From: Scilla litardierei
Lineage: Eukaryota > Streptophyta > Magnoliopsida > Asparagales > Asparagaceae
Direction of reading: 5' to 3'
DNA length: 64,000 bases
Assembly (NCBI GenBank): GCA_030789695.1
Contig: CM061142.1
Coordinates: 48,301,987-48,365,986, forward strand
Under the pieces are notes generated by a model. That model made no database searches, had not been told where the DNA came from, and was given only the letters and a program-made list of their open reading frames with translations. Below, piece by piece: positions 44,613 to 56,663 of this stretch. The translations under genes were made by a program, and so were the position numbers. Every line of letters begins with the position of its first letter. The first letter of the stretch is position 1.

Positions 44613-46492
44613 TTGACCATTGACCACATTGATAGTGCTTTTGCTGAGGGTCGGTCTATTTCCCGACCACCTAGATTTAATGGAGGAGATTATGCTTACT
44701 GGAAAAATCGTATGAAAATCTACCTTATTTCTATTGATTATAAAGCTTGGCAAATTGTTGAAAAAGGCTATAAATCACCTGTTATTAAAATTGAAAATAC
44801 TGATGGATGCCTAAACCTGATGATAAGTTGGATGATAATGATTGGAAGCTTTATTCTCTTAATGCTAAAGCTATGAATGCTCTTATTTGTGCATTAGATA
44901 AATCTGAATTCAATCGTATCTCATATTGTCTAACTGCGCAGGAAATATGGCATACTTTGGAGGTGACGCATGAGGGAACGTCACAGGTGAAGGAGTCTAG
45001 ACTTGCACTTCTGAGCACGGAATACGAGGGATTTCGCATGCTACCATCAGAGACGATATCAGAAATGTTTGCGAGGTTCACCAACATTGTCTACAAGTCT
45101 AGTTCGCTTGGTAAGCCATATTCTAGCCTTGAGCAGGTGAGGAAGATATTAAGAGCTCTACCAAGCTCTTTCAGGCCTAAAGTCACTGCCATCCAAGAAG
45201 CGAAAGATCTGTCACAGATGAAGGTGGAGGACTTGATAGGTAATCTAATGTCCCACGAGCTTGCATTGCAAAATATTAATGAAAGGGAGAAACCTAAGGA
45301 AAAGGAGAAAGCTACCAAGCCACTTGCTCTGAAAGCTGACGAAAGTGAAGAAGATGATGATGACATAGCGCTAATGGTCAGAAATTTCAGAAAGTTTGTC
45401 CAGACCAAGCAAGGAAGAGCAGAAATGGCACCCAGGTTTAATCGCTCTAACTTTTTCCAGTCTTCTAAGCAAAATTATGATCAGAATACTACTAATAGAA
45501 TGACTTGTTTTAAATGCAAGACAAGAGGACATCGAATGAGGGATTGCCCACATGAGACAGCTCAGGTAGCTAAAGAAAAGGGAAAATCCAAGGTGCTTAC
45601 TTGGGACATGGATAGCGAAGCTGAGAGCGCGGAGGAGGAACACGAAGCTCATTCATGCATGGCATTGATGGGAATACACGATGAGGTAATTTCTGGTAGT
45701 AAAACTGAACTCCTTACTCTTTGTAAAGAAATGCAAGATAAAATAGTAGAGCTAGAATCCACTATAGATGACTACCAAAATGAAAACTTTGAAATGCAAC
45801 AATCTGAATATGAAATGTCTAAAGAGATTGAAAAACTCAAAATTGATATTGTTGCACGTGACTCTACTATTGATATTCTGAAAAAGGAAAAATCCAGTTT
45901 TAATGATGAAGCACCTTGTCTCTCTTGCCCTTCCTTGATGAATAATATTAGCATGCTTAAACTTGATTTGATTAAGCTCGAAACTGAAAAAGACTATGTT
46001 ATTAGAGAGCTTAATGATAAATTCTGCATGTTGGATAATGATTTTAAAATAAAAATGGTTGAATTTGAGAAGAAGGAAGAGGAAAACAATAGAGTTTTTA
46101 TAAGTAAATGCACATTGCTTGTGGAAGAAAATAAATTGTTGAAAACCAAAGTCTCTAATCTTGAATTGGGCATTAAGAAATTCTCTACGGGAAAACAATC
46201 GTTGGACACTATTTTAGAGAATCAATTATATGGCAATAATAGAAGAGGACTTGGTTTTGGTCTGAAAAACGTTGAAAAGCAAAAATTCAAGAAATTCCAC
46301 AATGCACCGTCTATTGCGAAGAACTTATATGCAAAGTGCTTTACTTGTGATAGTGTTGGCCATACTTCATACTATTGTAAATTCAGGAACACTAAAATCA
46401 AGTTTAAACAAGTGTGGGTTCCTAAAACAATATTGGCTAACACTAGTGGACCTTGTTGGATTCCAAGGTCACACTTAACACCTTTCATGTAG
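44613..46492 (+). pseudogene. Gag of H with one frameshift
   Basis: Two overlapping frames (44613-44876 and 44807-46492) join near 44805 into one Copia gag; a single indel explains the break. The first frame has no ATG at the expected start (TTGACC). Order: PRFNGGDYAYWKNRMKIYL; UBN2-type core (second-frame residues 10-155, with NAKAMNALICALDKSEFNRI); acidic stretch; CCHC knuckle CFKCKTRGHRMRDC (234-247); long coiled coil (about 290-470); second CCHC CFTCDSVGHTSYYC (511-524); then KQVWVPK...GPCWIP. The two knuckles and WVPK tail are Sirevirus features that normally precede protease, but translation stops here. If the frameshift is real the gene is dead; Gag would otherwise form the particle. 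Confidence 0.85.
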
Positions 46493-47773
46493 GTGTGATG
46501 GAGTTTTGGGGAGGAGCGTTAAATTCAATGTTTCATTCTTTTAGCTCATTCGTCAAATAGCGACGAGAAGGTATAATTTCTATCCCTCTTTGCATTTCAT
46601 TGCATACCTTCATAGATTTTTTGTGTGCTTGCTTTTTATTTTATTTTGTGTGCTTGCATGCATGATTTTTAATGTTTTTATTTCTTGAAAAAAAAAATAA
46701 TAAATTTGAAAAATATAAAAAAATGTGCTTATTGATTATCCTCTTTTGAATCTCTTGAGTGATATTGTATGAATGATCAATTCTATCCCTTGTAGAAGTC
46801 AATTCATTATTGTTGTAGCTACATGAACATGATGTTATTCTTTTTCGTTGCCATGACATGTCTCATAAGTTTCAAACTTGACTTCTACACCTACATTTGC
46901 ACTTTCACGATATTTGACTTTTAAGTGCTTTTGGAGATTCTTTTGAAGAATAATGGAAAGTGAATGTAGGAATGATTAATTTCTGAAATTTCTAAGGGAT
47001 ATGATGTGTTTAGCCATGAATTAAAATTGAGCACAAAAGAATTGAGAAAAAAAAACGATATTTGCTCCGTATGAAAAATGGATACACTTCATGGCTAAAA
47101 CACAACCAACGAGTATCCAACTTGTGCTATATGGGTAATCATTAGAGTTGGTGTATATAACTCGTCAAGCAATGCCACCCCACATTTAAAAGTCCTTTTA
47201 GGCTATGTTTCGGGGTTCGGTAACTTGAACTCATCTTTGATGAGGTGGGAAAAGTCAATCCTAGTGATATTCATGAAAAATGGAAAATGTGGATTGTTTT
47301 GGTTGATTTTCTGATATTGAATCTCCTCTTGTACTTCATTGTCTATATCACTACACTTACACAAAGGTGGGAAGTCTTGTTATGAAATTCTATGAGCTTG
47401 GATTGTCTACTTTATGGAAAACTCATGCAAATTACACGCTACGTTTACTAATGGTTTATTTTTGCATGGAATATTTTTGTGACTCCATTAATCCACTTTT
47501 GGTGATTACAAAGGGGGAGAAAGAAAAGAAGATTTGTGGATTTGTGTGTTATTGGTATTGCTTGTTGAAGGGGGAGCTTGAAAAATACATACTTGAATAT
47601 ATGGTGAAGGGGGAGCATGCTATTGTATTTTTTATTAGTTTGCGCGTGCCATGTTGTAGTGCTTGAATATTCATCTCATGATTCATATTGCATCACACCC
47701 TTCAACACACTTCACACACCCAAACTTATTGACCAAATCTTTTATGGGTTTGTCATCACCAAAAGGGGGAGAT
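46493..47773 (+). other. 3' non-coding region of H with four polypurine-type tracts
   Basis: A/T-rich, no gene. GGGGGAG-type tracts at about 47509-47521, 47567-47576, 47606-47616 and 47761-47773; the last abuts the 3' LTR. The whole pol region of a normal Sirevirus (several kb) is absent between gag and these tracts. Confidence 0.8.
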
Positions 47774-50211
47774 TGTTGGAAGCAACGATCTATGATTTTG
47801 GTTTGATGATGACAAACGTGTTGTTGTTTCTGACGTGTGTGCTCAGTGTGTTTCAGGCTTGGCGAAACAATATACTTTCGATATTCAGTAGAATTGCTAT
47901 TCGTATAGCATTTTGAGAAGCGAGGGACTGTGTGTGCACAAAGAAGTTTGACTTGGTCAATATTGGATGAGATGGAAATAATTTGATGACTTGGTCAAAG
48001 ATCTATTCATTTGGACTAGGCCAAAAATAGGAGAGAAATGGGATGCCATCTCTTATCGAATCTTTTAGAGAGATCATACTTGATTCTCCTAGCCGAATTT
48101 GTATTTCAAATATTGAAGAGATCAAGTCAAAACCAATCTCTCTAATCCTAGTCAAATACAAACTTCTACCAATACCCAATCTCCTAGATTGTAGAGATTC
48201 TCTCTCATCCCTAAGTCGCACAAATATCTTGCCCTATATAATTCTCTCTCAAAACCCTAATGAGGAGAGCGGCTATCAAATAATTCAGAGGAGAGGGTCA
48301 CATTGTTCTCGTGCGGCTGATAAATCAAAAAAAAACTAGGGTAAGACAACAAAGAAAAGAAAGCGGGGTGCCGGCCATCACTTGTTAAAAAGACCCTTGC
48401 ATATCTCTCTTCCTAAGCCGCAAGCACCAAGCACAATTCTAATCTCCTAAAAACTCCTCCAAGGCCAAATCAACTTGCTAACATCTTCTCCCAAAGCCTC
48501 GGACTCATTTTTATCATCGCGCCATCAACGTCGACCCACGTTGCTGTCGCCACTCAAACGAAGTTGGAGAGAAGCACACGACATCGTAGTCAAGATCCCG
48601 CAGACCTCGTCGCTGCAAGTCGGAGTCAAAGATCTTTGCGCCACCGTCGAAGAGGACCACCGCAGCTACCCATCTCGTCGCCGTGAAGAAGAAACTGTCG
48701 CCGCGTCCAGAGCTAGCACATCCACGCTGCACTTGTCGCTCTCCATCGAGGAAGAAGTCGACGCTTCAAGATCATCTCGCCGTCGACTGAAAAGCCCACC
48801 GCCGCTGCTGAACGTCATCCACGAAGAACTCCGCTGCACATCGTTGCCAAGGGAGCTGAATCCTCGGCGCTACATCTTGAAGTCCTCTCCGTCGAAAACA
48901 GAGTCGCCACCGTCGAGAACAGAGCTCCGCTGCCGTCACCTGAGTCGCATCCCTTCGATCAGAAATTTGATCGAACACCTCACGTGCGCGATCAAAACAG
49001 CGTATCGCCATTGCCTGAAGCACGTCGCCGTTGACCCGCATGCTGAAGGAGTCACTCGCTGTCCTAACGCCGCTGTTGCCAGGGTTGAAGCCACCGATGA
49101 GCTTCACGAACGAGTCGCCCCTGCCTCGAGCTGGTCACCGGAGTTCCCATTAAACGAAGCCCAGAGGAGAGGCGCTGCTGACGTTGGAGAAGATCACCGC
49201 TGATACACGCCAACAAGTTTGAAGACGCCGCCGTCGCTGTTGAACGAGATCCTCACCGCCACTGTCAACGTTGCGAAGCCATTGGACGCGATCTCGCCGT
49301 CGCTGAGAGCTTACCGTCGTCGAGGAGTTGCCACCGTTCGAAGTTACTGAGCCTTCGCTGTGGAGACGAAGCTGTAGTCGGAGAACCCGTCGTCGGAAGG
49401 AGCCGCCGCCTGCAATCTCAAGTCGAAGCCACCCGACATCCCTCACGCCTGCATGCCTGAAAGACGAATCGGAGAGATATCCACGAACTGACGTGGAAGG
49501 GATAACGCGAGCGAAATTAAAGGAAGCTGTGCGAATTGGATGCTGACGTGGATTATTAAAGAATTGCTTAGCGCACCGACCAAGCTTAATTAAGTTTGAA
49601 CTGCAGCTGCTTTACGCATAGACCTATTTGCGTACTAGAATTCAAAGGGCTACAACTTGACATCCAGGAGTCGGATTGAGACACCGTTTGCGTCAGATTG
49701 GAGCTGACGACGCGCTGATTGACAGAGACGCCTACACGGACACAAACTGAGCATTTCTAAACTCTTAAACTCTTTTATTTGTGTCTTAGTGTAACGTTCT
49801 CAGTGGGGAAACTTTTACCTATTTTTGGTGACTATTTTGGGACTTGTCTAGTTGGGACTAGACAAGTGGGACCCAGCTAGTTTGGGACTAGCTGGTAGAA
49901 AGCTTTGCTAGGATTGATAGTGAGAGGAAACACTGTGTGTGGGGTACTGAGAGTCCGGTGAGTGTAGAGGCGTAGAGAGTGCTCTGAGCGTGCTCTAACT
50001 TGTGACTTTGTACCTATTGCACTAATCAATCTAGTATTAGCTTTGGGGGCTGGAGTAGGTCGTTGGGACGACCGAACCAGGGTAAATCTGCTGTGTACTC
50101 TATGTCTGCTCTGGTTGTGCTTTTAACTACGTGTGATTTCTCGTGGGTTGCTCGAGAATTTTTTTTATTAGCCTATTCATCCCCCCTCTAGGCTAGGATC
50201 CAGATCCAACA
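47774..50211 (+). mobile_element. 3' LTR of H
   Basis: Same length as the 5' copy. TATA at 48235-48242. Followed by the GGGTA duplication. Confidence 0.93.
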
Positions 50212-50216
50212 GGGTA

Positions 50217-50403
50217 TCCTAAGACGAGTATGACTAAATATTAACCAAGACGCCTGACTATCAAACCTAGATGTCTATCTAAGTCTTCCTACCATCTAAG
50301 ACAAAGAAAACCTAATTTAGACTTGTACATGTATATTAAATGAATGTGGTGCTCTTACTGCTCCGAACTTTTTGCACGACCAGCATGAGCCACCACTAAA
50401 ACC
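50217..50403 (-). other. Internal region of F, leader side
   Basis: Continues the DNA interrupted by H and reaches the candidate primer block next to the LTR end at 50404. Non-coding. Confidence 0.6.
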
Positions 50404-50485
50404 TGTCACGCCCCGCTTTTCAAAACGACGGATGTCCATTATGACAAAATCACAAGGCAAGCATATCCCTCCAGGTCCACAGCTC

Positions 50486-50739
50486 ATCTTATCAAGTCTG
50501 AATTTTATCAGATGACACCACGGCTCATTTTATAGCCATTGGATATTTTCTAATTAAGCTCAGCTGTAATTTTCTCCACCACGGCTCATTGTATCAGATG
50601 ACTTACCAAACTTTGACTATATCAGATGACTTCATCAGTCGACACATCTAACTTTGATAAAATTACCAAACTTTGACGGCTGTAATTTTCTAGTTATTTG
50701 TAAGTCATCTGATCTTTACCAAATTTTCCAGGAAACGGA
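50486..50739. repeat. Degenerate LTR-like patch with ATCAGATGAC repeats
   Basis: ATCAGATGACWY occurs about four times plus its complement GTCATCTGAT. The phrase TATAGCCATTGGATATTTTCTA (50530-50552) nearly matches 13272-13294 in LTR E, next to that LTR's palindromes. Probably a scrambled relic of an E-like LTR at the junction of F and I; boundaries unclear. Confidence 0.45.
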
Positions 50740-51970
50740 GAGTATTTATTATCTTTACCAAAACAAAGAACCCGTGGTGGAGATTTTGGAAGAAAAAGAG
50801 CCAGCAATTGAAGAGGAGAGCCAAAAGGAGCCGATTGGAGAAGGAAATTCTAAAGTGGTGGAGCCACTTGATGAGCGCCGCTACATGCCACCGGTGCCGT
50901 TTCCACATTGGCTAGCTAGAGCCAAGATAGAGAAAAGGCTCGCCAAGTTCCTTGAATACTTGAGGGGAGTAAGCCTCAATATTCCTTTCTTAGATGCAAT
51001 AGTTGAGATCTCATCTTACCCGAAGTTCTTGAAGGACTTGATTTCGGAAAAGAAAAGGAAGGAAAAAATCATGCTTGCGGAATAAGGAGCTTGGTTTACC
51101 CGGAAGGAGAAGGAGCCGGCGAAATTAAAGGATCCCGGGAGTTTCTGCATCCCTTTCACACTAGGAGGCGTCCCTTTGCAAAAAGCTCTAGTTGACTTGG
51201 GCCCGAGTGTGAGCCTCATGCCCCTTAGCATGTTCCAGAAATTGAACATGGGCACCGACTTGAAGCCGACCGACATGAGAATTCAACTTGCGGACGGTCG
51301 GATTACTAGGCCGGTAGGGATCGCAGAGAACATTCTACTCCAAGTTCCTGGAGGGATATGCTTGCCTTGTGATTTTGTCATAATGGACATCAAGGAAGAT
51401 GGCAACACTTCGCTCATACTTGGACGCCCGTTCCTCGCAACCGTCGGTGTTATCGTCGACGTGCGTGAAGGAACTCTATCCTTGAATGTCGGGAACATAG
51501 AAGTCGAGCTTCACATATCCAAGGCCATGAAACATATGCCCTATCACGAGGAGTTAGACTATGTGGATCTCCTCGATGAAGTGATTGAAGAAGCAATCCC
51601 CCACTCTATTGGCGCTCTCCATGACGATGGATTTGAAGAAGGCCAAGCTTCGGGTGAAGAAGAGAAGTTGGAGGACCCTCCAAATATCTCCATGGGTGGT
51701 GATGAAGGCGACGCTGATGTCGCAAGAATACGAGAGCTTTGTAAGCTCTCAAAGGCCAAGAATCCAAAGAAAGCTCCACCGAATGGAAGATCGGTGACAC
51801 CGGCCAAGAAAAAGATAGGAACAAGCTCTAGCTTGGGGGACTTATCCCCTAACATTACCCATGATGAGGGGGCATCAAGGAAGATCGATGAACATCATGA
51901 TCCAAATCCAAGCGACCATCCCGACAAGTTCGACGGGTGTATCTCGTATGCGCCCAACATCACAAGCTAA
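50740..51970 (+). pseudogene. Gag C-terminus and protease of Athila-like element I, one stop
   Basis: One frame throughout: an acidic stretch, then YMPPVPFPHWLARAKIEKRL and FLEYLRGVSLNIPFLDAI (end of Athila gag), a TAA at 51083-51085, KLKDPGSFCIP, and a retropepsin fold with LVDLGPSVSLMPLSMFQKL (about 51188-51240) and LILGRPFLATVGVIVDV. Athila proteases usually have DLGAS; here the Ala is Pro. After protease comes a tail of about 150 residues (Lys/Asp/Ser-rich) ending at a normal stop, and immediately the CGAGCTCATGACCTTAAATG..GGAGGCAACCC block that in Athila elements follows integrase. Reverse transcriptase, RNase H and integrase are missing with no visible scar. The gag N-terminus is missing upstream. 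Confidence 0.8.
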
Positions 51971-52301
51971 ATGAATATCTAAAGGGGTCGAGCTCATGAC
52001 CTTAAATGAGCGCTTGTCAGGAGGCAACCCGACGGTTTTTGCATTGTTTTTATTTGATTTTCATTTTTGGTTTAGACTTTTATTAGTGTTTAGAGTCTTA
52101 TGTCCATGAAAATCGTGACAACGGGTCCTAATTTTCATGACAGGAGAAGGAGAAAGGGAGATCAATCATATGGAGGATGATCGAGGCAAGGGAGAGCACT
52201 CCAGGAACGCGCTCAGGCCTTAGGAGGAGGAAGAAATAGATTGGAGGAAGAAAAACAGAGACTGGAGCTAAAACGGAGAGCAGATGCAGAAAACAGCACT
52301 T
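51971..52301 (+). other. Post-pol spacer of element I
   Basis: Contains the conserved GTCGAGCTCATGACC...GCGCTTGTCAGGAGGCAACCCGAC block (split here) and a T-rich stretch. No gene supported. Confidence 0.6.
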
Positions 52302-52636
52302 CACTCGGCCGAGTGCTTATGCCACTCGGCCGAGCACAGACTCCACTCGGCCGAGTGGAGCACCAAACAAGGAAGTTTCTGCAGACCAACTCTCTGTCAC
52401 TTTCTGTAACTTTTAGCGTTAATTTCCACTCGGTCGAGTACATTACCACTTGGCCGAGTGAAACAGATACCCTCATAGCTCTAGAATTGCTAAGTGGCAG
52501 AGCCACTCGGCCGAGTGGAGTTTTTCCCTTCGGTCGAGTGAACCAAAGCCACTCGATCGAGTCGTAAGTGGCGAGGACGTTTTGAAATTTTTTCATTTAC
52601 GCCACTCGGCCGAGCGACGTTGTCACTCAGCCGAAT
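52302..52636 (+). repeat. Internal palindrome array CACTCGGCCGAGTG of element I
   Basis: About ten copies; perfect at 52302-52315, 52344-52357 and near 52504, others with one or two changes (CACTCGGTCGAGTA, CACTTGGCCGAGTG, CACTCGATCGAGTC). It is the palindrome of LTR J (5102-5465), suggesting that I and J belong to one family, but here it lies inside the element. Confidence 0.88.
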
Positions 52637-52647
52637 TGTAACAATTC

Positions 52648-52657
52648 TATATATAAA
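52648..52657 (+). promoter_or_regulatory. TATA box after the internal palindrome array of I
   Basis: CTATATATAAAG directly after the array and about 450 bp before the env-like reading frame. The array-then-TATA order is the one seen in the LTR promoters. Candidate internal promoter; inferred. Confidence 0.55.
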
Positions 52658-53102
52658 GCAGTGGCCGCGGTACGGATTTCGAAACGCAAAAAATTCCCCA
52701 AATCCACCCGAGCCCACTGCCGATTGAGCTCCCTCGCCCGCACCGACTTCCCCTCGCCCGCTGCGACCACGTCGCCGCCCGAGCCGACTCCCCTTGTCGA
52801 CGATCGACACCCCGCCGACCGCCGACGACCGGCCACCCCCCACCGCTGGCGCCGCCTCCGATCACCCCCATTTTGCCCCAAAAACCCCGTTTCTCCCCAT
52901 TTCTCTTGATTTGTACACCCGTGAACCCCAAGTTCAAATTAATTTTCATATCTATCTATTATCCCATATCTCCCCCGTATATATTGAATATTATTCGCAG
53001 ATTTGATCTTTTGATTTGTAGGCTAGCTTGGGGGAGCTTTGGGGAGCTTTTGGACACGCTTTGAGCTTCGCGACGTAGGCGTCTCTTCGCACACACAGAT
53101 GT

Positions 53103-55067
53103 TTGCTCTCGCGGTGTGTTCAGGTACACTCATTCCATCATTTAGTACGTCGCACTACTTATTCGGTTGGGACACGTCTCACGGCACACATTCCGTCACG
53201 CACTAGGCCACGTACATGGGGATCCGCTGCCAAGCGGAAGAGGACCGATGATCCTGGTCCCTCTTCTGCTAGAGAGGACTCCCCTCCACCTAGGCCGCCA
53301 CCGCCACCGCCACCTACACAGCCGATCCCTGCCGATCCGGTCCCTCCACCCGCTCCCACCGTCGGGTTGATGGGAATTACGTTTTGAAATGACGCACACC
53401 GTGCTAGATTCGAGCGTATCTGCCATCGCTCAATAGTACCCTCTAGGTTTGCACACCTAGCTGACCTAGACCGCCTAAGGGTACTTGAGGGGCTTCTCAC
53501 GTTGTACGACAACGTGGGATGGCATGATTTTTTGTCGGTGTCGATGGATACTTACATTCGTCCGACACTAGAGGTCCTCAGTTCCATTGACCGGACCCCA
53601 GGAGGATTCTCCTTCCGTCTGATGGATCGAGAGTGTGAGATCACTCTCGACATGCTTAGAGCGTTTTTCCAGTGGCCCGCCGTCCCGGACCCCGACCGAG
53701 CCTACGCTCCCATGCACATCCCACCCCCGTCGTTCGACACCCACACCTTCTGGACACGGATCACGGGATCCCCACTTGCCTTTGACCCTAGTAGGGCCAA
53801 GGCCTCAGCTATCCTCCACCCCTGCCTCCGCATTGCACATCGCCTTATGGAGACTACTTTCCTCGCGACGTACGAGCCAGGGACCATGCCTACGCCAGAG
53901 CTCTACATGCTCTATGCGATGACTCGCCCTAGGGTTCTAGATAGGGGTAGCGACGATTTGGTCCCTGCCGTCGAGATCGACATTACCAGTTGGTTTTTGG
54001 ACCACATTATCATTTCGGTGAGCGCTCGCTCACCTATCTGTTGCGACGGTCTGATCACCCTTTTGGCCCTTATGACCAGCGTGTACCTACCTGACGACTT
54101 GCGTCGACCTCCAGGCCCCACCGCACTTTCTATAGATGTTATGGCCCGGATGAAGATGCTTCGTCCCCACAGTCGCCAGCATTGGGTGTGGTTGCACGGT
54201 CCCTTCAGCGCTGACTACATGGTTCTTCCAAGCCCCGCTCGGACACATATTGGACCGGCTCACGGGGACTGGATTCCAGCGATGGATCTCCTCATCCCCG
54301 CAGCCTACGTGCTTGAGCCCGAGGATGCTGAGCAGGCACCCCCTGCACCACCTGTTGACCCCGTGATCCCTCAGCCTGCACCTGCACTGTCTGCACCTCC
54401 CGACACCTCTGTCCACATGTCTGTTAGTGTCGGGAGCACTTTAGCTGTGTCCACCACCACCACCACCACCACCATCAAGCCTATGTCCGTCGAGCACATT
54501 TCCACACTGAGCCCCGAGCGTCCACCCACCATACTTGAGAGCAGCGAGTCTTCCTTTACTGCCACCATGGATACCCTCTCCCGATTGCTGTTCCTGACTC
54601 CTGGGGAGTCATCGTTTGTGCCCTACACAGCCTCCCCAGTCGTTGACCTTTCGGTCTCCACTGCCACTGTCTTTACCGAGAGCGTCGTGACATCTGTCCC
54701 CACGGCTGCGTCACTGACCTCTCCTGCTACCTCGTCGCCCATTTTTCCTTCCACCTCTGTTGCTGCTGCTTCTGCTTCGACCCAGCCTGCGTCCCAGCCT
54801 CACACCGAGGCTAGGCATCCCTTAGTGAGCACAGCACCCCTTCCACACTTTCCTGCTAGCCCCGTCCTCTACACTGCCCGCCAGAGACAGCCCCGCACCT
54901 CACCCGTTAGACCTGTGCGTCCCTCTGCTCCACCACCCCCAGACACTCTAGTTCAGAGCATTCGTGCTCTTGAGGGGGCTATTAGTGGACTTCGAGGAGA
55001 CTTTAGGGCTCTCTCTGCCACAGTCAGCGACGTGCAGACCCGCGTCGCCATCCTTCCCAGTATTTAG
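53103..55067 (+). pseudogene. Env-like (Athila ORF-1 type) protein of I, one in-frame stop
   Basis: A single frame from about 53103 to 55067 (655 codons) is interrupted only by TGA at 53385-53387. The 5' part has KRKRTDDPGPSSA, a possible nuclear signal, and a Pro run. After the stop comes a domain with LYDNVGWHDFLSVSMDTYIR, EVLSSIDRTPGGFSFRLMD and ITLDMLRAFFQWP, the pattern of the Athila ORF-1 family (PF03078-like). The C-terminal half is Pro/Ser/Thr-rich with a His/Thr repeat and ends in a helical segment (LVQSIRALEGAISGLRGDF). No convincing membrane segment is visible, so 'env-like' is positional. Start codon uncertain: no ATG opens this frame at its 5' end. Confidence 0.75.
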
Positions 55068-55103
55068 GCTTGCCTGAATCAGATTCTGGCGCGTCTACCT
55101 CCA
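55068..55103 (+). other. Last visible bases of I before the insertion of B
   Basis: Element I breaks off at 55103; the final five bases CTCCA are the expected target-site duplication of B, whose second copy lies beyond the window. Confidence 0.6.
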
Positions 55104-56663
55104 TGACCGGCGCCCCGCGTGATATGCGGCGGCGCGGTGTCGTTTACCGCAAGTTTCACGGTTAGTGTAGGGTGCGGGAATATCGAACTCAGGGAGGCGA
55201 GGTTGTGCTTGGGTCAGGTAGGACCTAAATCACCCCGAGGGGCGAGCTAGCCCGAATCGGTGGATGGTTGTCACGAAAGGAAACTAGAGCGTAAGAGCGA
55301 GAAGAAAGTAAACCCGGGACTTTGGTTTCCAACCCAACGAGAGACTCTCGCCGACGCGGCCTATGGGTATGGATAGCGATCGGGATTAGGGTCTAATGGT
55401 GGGACGTTGCCTCTGAAAGTGGTACCGGCGTCCCATGGGCCCGATATTCCGGTCGGTGCCCAGGATGATACACCGGACTTCCCGGATTCGATCAGTGGGC
55501 ACTCCCGTGTCCATAAACACCGATCGATCCCGGGAGCACTAAGCCCGCAACGATAACTCCCAACGTCTCATCCTGCTGCTCCCGCGTGCTAGGATTCGAC
55601 GTCTACGCTAAGGGTGTGAGCTATGGCTAGGGAGTCAACCGCCAAGTTTATTCCCCCTTGGCCCGACGGTCAAAGGCGGTCTTTTTCCCGCCGATGACAA
55701 TGAAACACCCCGCGTAACTGTTAGATTCCTACTCCCTATCGATTTCCTAACCCTACGGACGCATCGGGAAGAGCCCCCGAAGGGGTTTCCACCAAAATCC
55801 CAGATTTGGGAACTACTCACAAAAATTCATGAAAAAGCAATCTAAATGAAATTTAACCGTTGGAATCATAATCGGACGATTGCAAAGTGGAAGTAATAGA
55901 GCAATAAAGACAATACTAAAATATTAGAAAGATCTGAAAACTTACAGAAGAGTAACAATTACAGCCGTCACAAGGAAATAAAACAGTAGAAAGACAGCAA
56001 CTCCTCGTTTCTGGAACCCTAGGGGCTCTATATATAGGCCGTCGCATCAACCGATCGGTTGACAAGTCAACCGATCGGTTGATCCGTTACAAATAAATAT
56101 CAGAAAACGGCGAGTTTTCACCCGATCACATGAACCGATCGGGTGAGTTCTTGAGCGACCGGTTGGATCTTGGAGCGGTCGGGTGAATCGGCCGGTTGAA
56201 TCGTCCGTGTCTTCAGCTCATCTTCTTCAGCTATAGATGAACTGATCGGGTGAGAGTCACCCGATCGGTTGGAATTCTGCTCGAGAAAACAGAGAACAGC
56301 CGCCCGCAGAACCGGTCTGTGAACCGGTCGGGTGACTTCTTTGTGAGCTGCGGTAGCGACCGGTTGGTGCACGCGTGCATCACCTGATCGGTTGGAGATG
56401 ACCAACCGACCGGGTGAGGGGCTGAAAGATGAATACTTCGCCGTTTGACCCCCTGGATCACGCATGACTTCTCCCGTTGCTCCGGGGACTTGGGATATCA
56501 TCATTAAACGTCCCCTACGTGGTCAATCCCCTGCAATCATAGACAAACAAAGAAAAGTGAAAGAAAACGGGAAAACATACGAAAACGAATAAGAGACGGC
56601 GGAAAAAAACGGAGAAACACAAAAGAAAACGTGCGTGAATATATGAAATATAGACGCACGTCA
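55104..56663 (-). mobile_element. 3' LTR of B (1560 bp)
   Basis: Plus-strand ends TGACCGGCGCC...GCACGTCA, giving inverted TGAC/GTCA termini. A polypurine tract (minus AAGCTTGGGGGATTT, 56664-56678) precedes it. TATA box on the minus strand at 56029-56036 (TATATATAGAGCCCC), immediately downstream of the palindrome array. Confidence 0.9.
56048..56420 (-). repeat. Palindrome array CAACCGATCGGTTG in 3' LTR of B
   Basis: Perfect copies at 56048-56061 and 56068-56081, then a dozen variants in which either half becomes CACCCG or CGGGTG (for example CACCCGATCGGTTG, CCGATCGGGTG). Same array in the 5' LTR at 63618-63990. Lies in U3, ending about 12 bp from the TATA box. Confidence 0.88.

Larger units (their letters stand above)
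42138..50211 (+). mobile_element. Complete gag-only Sirevirus-like Copia element H, 8074 bp
   Basis: Two LTRs of 2438 bp each (42138-44575, 47774-50211) with target duplication GGGTA (42133-42137 and 50212-50216). Primer site TGGTATCAGAGC, a gag gene and four polypurine-type tracts are present. Integrase, reverse transcriptase and RNase H are absent. The LTRs differ by about 2% in the compared part. A non-autonomous element keeping only gag, similar to TR-GAG elements. Inserted in the internal DNA of F. Confidence 0.93.
39076..50485 (-). mobile_element. Non-coding LTR element F, relative of C, split by H
   Basis: On the minus strand: a 5' LTR end (GAAAAGCGGGGCGTGACA, 50404 onward), GGTTTTAGTGGTGGCTCATG as after the LTR of C, non-coding internal DNA (50403-50217 and 42137-39798 around H), polypurine tract CTAAGGTGGGTAGAA, then an LTR start TGTAACGGACG (39797). 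Internal DNA is recognisably similar to that of C (for example CGTTCAC...GGGTYC...GAAC blocks). The 5' LTR is truncated to about 80 bp and the 3' LTR is rearranged. No coding capacity. Confidence 0.65.

Noticed and set aside
54455..54476. (CAC)n tract in the env-like frame of I as a functional Thr repeat
   Set aside because: An ordinary trinucleotide microsatellite in a low-complexity region of a pseudogene.
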